Below, one piece after another: positions 61,142 through 64,000 of a stretch of DNA of 64,000 bases. This DNA comes from Janthinobacterium sp. FW305-129. Lineage in GTDB: Bacteria; Pseudomonadota; Gammaproteobacteria; Burkholderiales; Burkholderiaceae_D. The position numbers and the translations under genes were made by a program. How positions within the stretch are numbered: the stretch's first letter is position 1; each line of letters starts with the position of its first letter. Below the pieces are notes generated by a model. It was given only the letters and a program-made list of their open reading frames with translations, ran no database searches and was not told the origin of the DNA. The stretch lies in NCBI RefSeq assembly GCF_020858115.1, contig NZ_JACYMM010000013.1, positions 1-64,000 of the forward strand, written 5' to 3'.

Positions 61142-62855
61142 TTTTCTGCATCCATTGTTTGACGACTTCGGCGACACGCTCGGGTTCTTTTTCCGCCAGC
61201 ACTTTCAGGTGGTCGACCATCACGTCGACCGCCGAGCCGGGTGGCGGCAAGTCATAGTTTTCCAGCAGCGGCACGACCGGCATGCTGCCGCCGGCGGCAG
61301 CTTCGCCTTCGAGCGCCAGCGGGCTGCCATTCACGCCCAGGGCCGGCGCGCCGGCGGCGGCGGTGGCGCCAGTGGCGCCGGCCGTGCTGCTGCCGGCCAG
61401 GGCCATGGCGGGATCGATCTGTTTGAGTGCCGGCGGCGCCAGGCGCGTGGTCAGCAGGCGCAGCAGCGGACGCAGGATCAGGAAGTAGCCGAGTACGGCG
61501 CCCAGGGCGTACAGCAGCCAGCTGCTGAAATCGACGACGGTGTCGCGCTCTTCCCACCACTGCGCCACGGGCGGCTTGGCCGGGAAGGCCAGCGCCGTCA
61601 GGCTCAGGCTGTCGCCGCGCTGGGCGTTGATGCCCAGGCCGCTGTTGAGCATTTTTTCAATATTGCCCAGTTCGGCAGGGGTCCAGCCCGTTTTCGGGTT
61701 CGGTGCGGCGGCGCTGTTGAGGACCACGGCGACGCTGAGTTTTTCCAGGCGGCCGCGGCTGCGCTTGATCTGCGTGATGCTGCGGTCGTAGGCATACTGG
61801 CGCGTGGTGGCGTTCTTGCGGGCCGTGCCGTCGTCGGACGGCTTCGGCGCGCCATCGGCGGGCGCGGCGCCGGCGGCGTCGGCCGGTGCCGGCACGGCGG
61901 CCGCTGGCGGACGGTTCGACAGGCTGCCGGGAATGCCGGCCACGGTGCGGTTGCGTTCCTGCTCTTCGCGCATCGCTTCGCTCGTCACTTTCGGGGCTTC
62001 GCCGTATTTTTCCAGCGTTTCGTCCACGCGGTCGTTGTTCACGGCGGCCGTCACGCTGAGCTTGAAGTTGTCTTCGCCGATGACGGGGCCGAGCAAGCCC
62101 GTGACGTTGCGGCGGATTTCATCCTGGAAACGTTTCGCGCCTTCATTGCCGGCGGCCGAGGCATCGAAACCGTCCGTCAGGTCGACGTGCGAGGACAGCA
62201 GGTTGCCGCCCTGGTCGACCAGGCTCACGCGCGTGGGCGCCAGGCTGGCGACGCTGCCGGACACCATGTTGATGATCGCGGCGATCTGTTCCGGCGCCAG
62301 GGTGCGGCCCGGTTTCAGCGCCACCACCACGGAGGCGGACGATTTGTCGCCGTCGCTGGCGACAAACGACGTCGATTTGGCAATCGACAGATGGACGCGC
62401 GCCGAAGCGATCGCGTCCATCGTCATGATGCTTTGCGCCAGTTCGCCTTCCAGGCCGCGGCGGAAGCGCACGTCCTGCACGAATTGGGAGACGCCCAGCG
62501 GGTCATTCTTGTCCATCAGCTCCAGGCCGGCCGGCAGCTGCGCCGTCACGCCCTTCGAGGCCAGCAGCATGCGCACCTTGCCCAGCATGGCGTCGGGCAC
62601 CAGCACCTGGCCGCTGTCCGGATGCAAACGGTAGGGGATGTGCTCGGCGTCCAGGGTGGCCATCATGTCCGTCACGGCCACTTTTTCGCGCGCGCCAAAC
62701 ACCGGCTTGTAGTTGGCCTGGTCGCGCCAGGCATACATGGTCACCATGGCGGTGATGCCGATGGCCAGCACGACGATGGGAACCAGGTTTTTCAGCAGGG
62801 CGGGCGGGATGGCGGGCTGGGCGCCAAGGCGCCAGCGCGCAAATGCGGACTTCAT
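61119..62855 (-). CDS. fliF: Flagellar MS-ring protein FliF
   Basis: The 578-residue protein has two membrane helices: NLVPIVVLAIGITAMVTMYAW near residue 25 and the C-terminal SWLLYALGAVLGYFLILRPLLRLL. Between them lie the ring-building RBM domains with PYRLHPDSGQVLVPDAMLGKVRMLLASKG and VQDVRFRRGLEGELAQSIMTMDAIASARVHLS. The C-terminal end MVDHLKVLAEKEPERVAEVVKQWMQKN binds FliG. A GTG at 62867 is the alternative start. A proline/alanine-rich insert near residue 310 is present. Confidence 0.94.
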   Translation of the reverse strand: MKSAFARWRLGAQPAIPPALLKNLVPIVVLAIGITAMVTMYAWRDQANYKPVFGAREKVAVTDMMATLDAEHIPYRLHPDSGQVLVPDAMLGKVRMLLASKGVTAQLPAGLELMDKNDPLGVSQFVQDVRFRRGLEGELAQSIMTMDAIASARVHLSIAKSTSFVASDGDKSSASVVVALKPGRTLAPEQIAAIINMVSGSVASLAPTRVSLVDQGGNLLSSHVDLTDGFDASAAGNEGAKRFQDEIRRNVTGLLGPVIGEDNFKLSVTAAVNNDRVDETLEKYGEAPKVTSEAMREEQERNRTVAGIPGSLSNRPPAAAVPAPADAAGAAPADGAPKPSDDGTARKNATTRQYAYDRSITQIKRSRGRLEKLSVAVVLNSAAAPNPKTGWTPAELGNIEKMLNSGLGINAQRGDSLSLTALAFPAKPPVAQWWEERDTVVDFSSWLLYALGAVLGYFLILRPLLRLLTTRLAPPALKQIDPAMALAGSSTAGATGATAAAGAPALGVNGSPLALEGEAAAGGSMPVVPLLENYDLPPPGSAVDVMVDHLKVLAEKEPERVAEVVKQWMQKNGRTQQQ

Positions 62856-62915
62856 GGGGGTAATCACTTGGGGTAACTTTCGCTGGGAGGCTGGGCGTGG
62901 ATCAGGACGTGAAGA

Positions 62916-63254
62916 TTACAGAGGCAGTTTGATGAGTTCGTCGACGGCGCCCATGACCTTGTTGCGCACTTGCATCAACATGGAGAAGGACAGGCTCGCT
63001 TCCTGGCTGGCCAGCATGGCGCCGACCATGTCGTCGCTCTTGCCGCTGTCGACGTCGCTCATTTTCTGCGCTGCCATGCGGTCGTCGCCGTTGACCTTGC
63101 CGATGGCGTCTTTCATGCTTTGCGCAAAGGAGAAGCCGGACTGTTCCGGCGCGCCGAACTGGGCGGCGGGCGCGATGCTGGCGCCCAGGGCGCGCGCGTC
63201 ATTGCTCAGTGCTGCCAGATCGGCCTTGATCAGACCTGCGAGTTCGTTGCTCAT
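62916..63254 (-). CDS. fliE: MS-ring/rod adaptor protein FliE
   Basis: The 112-residue protein ends MLASQEASLSFSMLMQVRNKVMGAVDELIKLPL, typical of FliE, and contains SFAQSMKDAIGKVNGDDRMAAQKMSDVDSGKSDDMV. It joins the MS ring to the rod and is the first gene of the fliE-J run. GAGGG is 5 bases before the ATG. A 60-base gap separates it from fliF. Confidence 0.92.
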   Translation of the reverse strand: MSNELAGLIKADLAALSNDARALGASIAPAAQFGAPEQSGFSFAQSMKDAIGKVNGDDRMAAQKMSDVDSGKSDDMVGAMLASQEASLSFSMLMQVRNKVMGAVDELIKLPL

Positions 63255-63805
63255 CTTGCCCTCTACTTTCAATATGCGGTGACGTATCAATCAGAAATTA
63301 CTGGTGTTGCCATTCCGGCAGGCATTACATCCAATGCCATCCTGCCCGGTCCGAGTTGCAGGACCCATCAGTTTTATCAGTTGCCACACCATCCGCTCAA
63401 GCAGACTCAAACAAACCCAGCAAACCCACGCCGACATGATTTACATGGCCATGATAACTAATATTTATCTGATAAGAGTTTCTGCTGGTGGCAATAATAA
63501 AACTGGAAACTGCCATAAAAACCGGAATCAGGTAAGGGGAATGGCGCACTGCAAATCACTATTTTCTCGCCATAAGCTTACCCGCAGGCAACTATAAAGT
63601 AAAGAGAGGATTGTCTCAAGGAATATTGATACATGGCAATATTTGGCGTTTTCATGTATTGTTCAGCACCGTAGTCATCTAGCATGCGATACGATGCGCA
63701 ATCGTTTGCTTGCATACCGGTAGGCAAGGTCAAGATGATGCTGTATTTAATTTCGGGCGATCCGTATAATTTGTTCTGCCACCGCAATACCGACATGACC
63801 ACTAC
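63255..63805. other. 551-base AT-rich gap between fliE and the divergent fragment
   Basis: No convincing gene was found. The stretch is clearly lower in GC than the surrounding genes and must hold the promoters for fliE (minus) and the right-edge gene (plus). A GG-N10-GC spacing at 63728-63741 resembles a sigma-54 site only weakly. A minus-strand open frame of 120 codons (63578-63940) overlaps the plus-strand gene and was not accepted. No LafK-type activator is encoded here. Confidence 0.6.
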
Positions 63806-64000
63806 ATGACAATCATTACCAAGACAGATCAAGCTGCGCGCCATCAAGTCCTCGATTCCTGTCTGCTTGGACGTCCTGTCCATTTGCTGCATGTATTCGG
63901 CGCCCAGCTGCGCGACGACCTGGCAGTGGCCTTGCGCCAACCCATGAGCCGTCGCTACTGGGGTAATTTCCAGATCGATGCCGTGAATTTGTCGCGCGTG
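63806..64000 (+). CDS. Probable lateral-type FliM, N-terminal fragment (partial)
   Basis: The frame starts with ATG at 63806 and is open to the right edge (65 codons). It contains LLGRPVHLLHVFGAQLRDDLAVAL and RRYWGNFQIDAVN, a pattern resembling the N-terminus of the FliM/SctQ-like switch protein of lateral flagella. It diverges from fliE, where the fliM-N-P-Q-R-flhB-flhA operon is expected in Laf/Flag-2 loci. This rests on a short sequence and synteny. Confidence 0.5.
   Translation, partial: MTIITKTDQAARHQVLDSCLLGRPVHLLHVFGAQLRDDLAVALRQPMSRRYWGNFQIDAVNLSRV

Noticed and set aside
63632-63648. TGGCA-type sigma-54 look-alike in the fliE upstream gap
   Set aside because: The distance between the GG and GC elements is one base short, and sigma-54 does not tolerate that.
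63578-63940. Minus-strand open frame of 120 codons at the right edge
   Set aside because: It overlaps the better-supported plus-strand FliM-like start, shows no recognisable motif, and lies in an AT-rich gap where open frames of this size can occur by chance.

Overview
The window is high-GC chromosomal DNA of a betaproteobacterium, most likely Burkholderiales and probably Oxalobacteraceae (Janthinobacterium/Massilia/Duganella group). This is inferred from codon and GC character, a recC-recB-recD gene order, a DUF3460 miniature protein and the mix of paired LysR regulators. No rRNA, tRNA, CRISPR array or intact insertion sequence was recognised.

Left part (1-38.7 kb), housekeeping and accessory genes: the end of a myo-inositol catabolism operon (iolB partial, iolA/mmsA); nitrate-assimilation regulators nasT and nasS with a siroheme-type cobA; a secreted cyclase-family hydrolase divergent from a LysR regulator; a large CHASE-PAS hybrid histidine kinase; the overlapping recC-recB-recD operon; dsbA with an unusual CPAC active site; a methyl-accepting chemotaxis protein; a LysR/EamA divergent pair; a pbpG-type endopeptidase; a LytS/LytR-like two-component system; molbindin; a lone sulfate-binding protein; a GNAT enzyme; a YafJ-like amidotransferase; a degenerate EAL protein; a Tat-lipoprotein of the YcbK/M15 family; DUF3460; a LysR regulator tail-to-tail with a PACE efflux pump; a small unknown protein; a PAS-PAS-GGDEF-EAL protein; and a GT2 glycosyltransferase.

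Right part (38.8-64 kb), one flagellar locus: on the minus strand, reading from fliE leftwards, it runs fliE-F-G-H-I-J, then fliD-S-T-K-L, fliA, motA, motB, flgM, flgN and a separate FlgJ-type muramidase. flgA follows on the plus strand, divergent from flgB-C-D-E-F-G-H-I-J-K-L and an unrecognised hook-associated-like gene. The block fliD-fliS-fliT-fliK-fliL-fliA-motA-motB matches lafB-C-D-E-F-S-T-U of the lateral (Laf / Flag-2) flagella of Vibrio, Aeromonas and E. coli. This locus is therefore best read as a secondary, lateral-type flagellar system carrying its own sigma-28, anti-sigma factor and stator. At the right edge a truncated divergent gene looks like the N-terminus of the lateral-type FliM, which should start the export/switch operon (fliM-N-P-Q-R-flhB-A) outside the window.

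How the flagellar genes fit together: fliEFGHIJ give the MS-ring, rotor and export ATPase; flgB-L build rod, rings, hook and junction; fliK sets hook length; fliD caps the filament; fliS, fliT and flgN are chaperones; flgM/fliA gate late expression on hook completion; motAB power rotation. No flagellin gene and no LafK-type sigma-54 activator are in the window. FlgJ is split into a rod-cap-only protein and a distant muramidase. The 347-residue protein after flgL has a flagellin-IN-like core and is the most novel-looking gene here.
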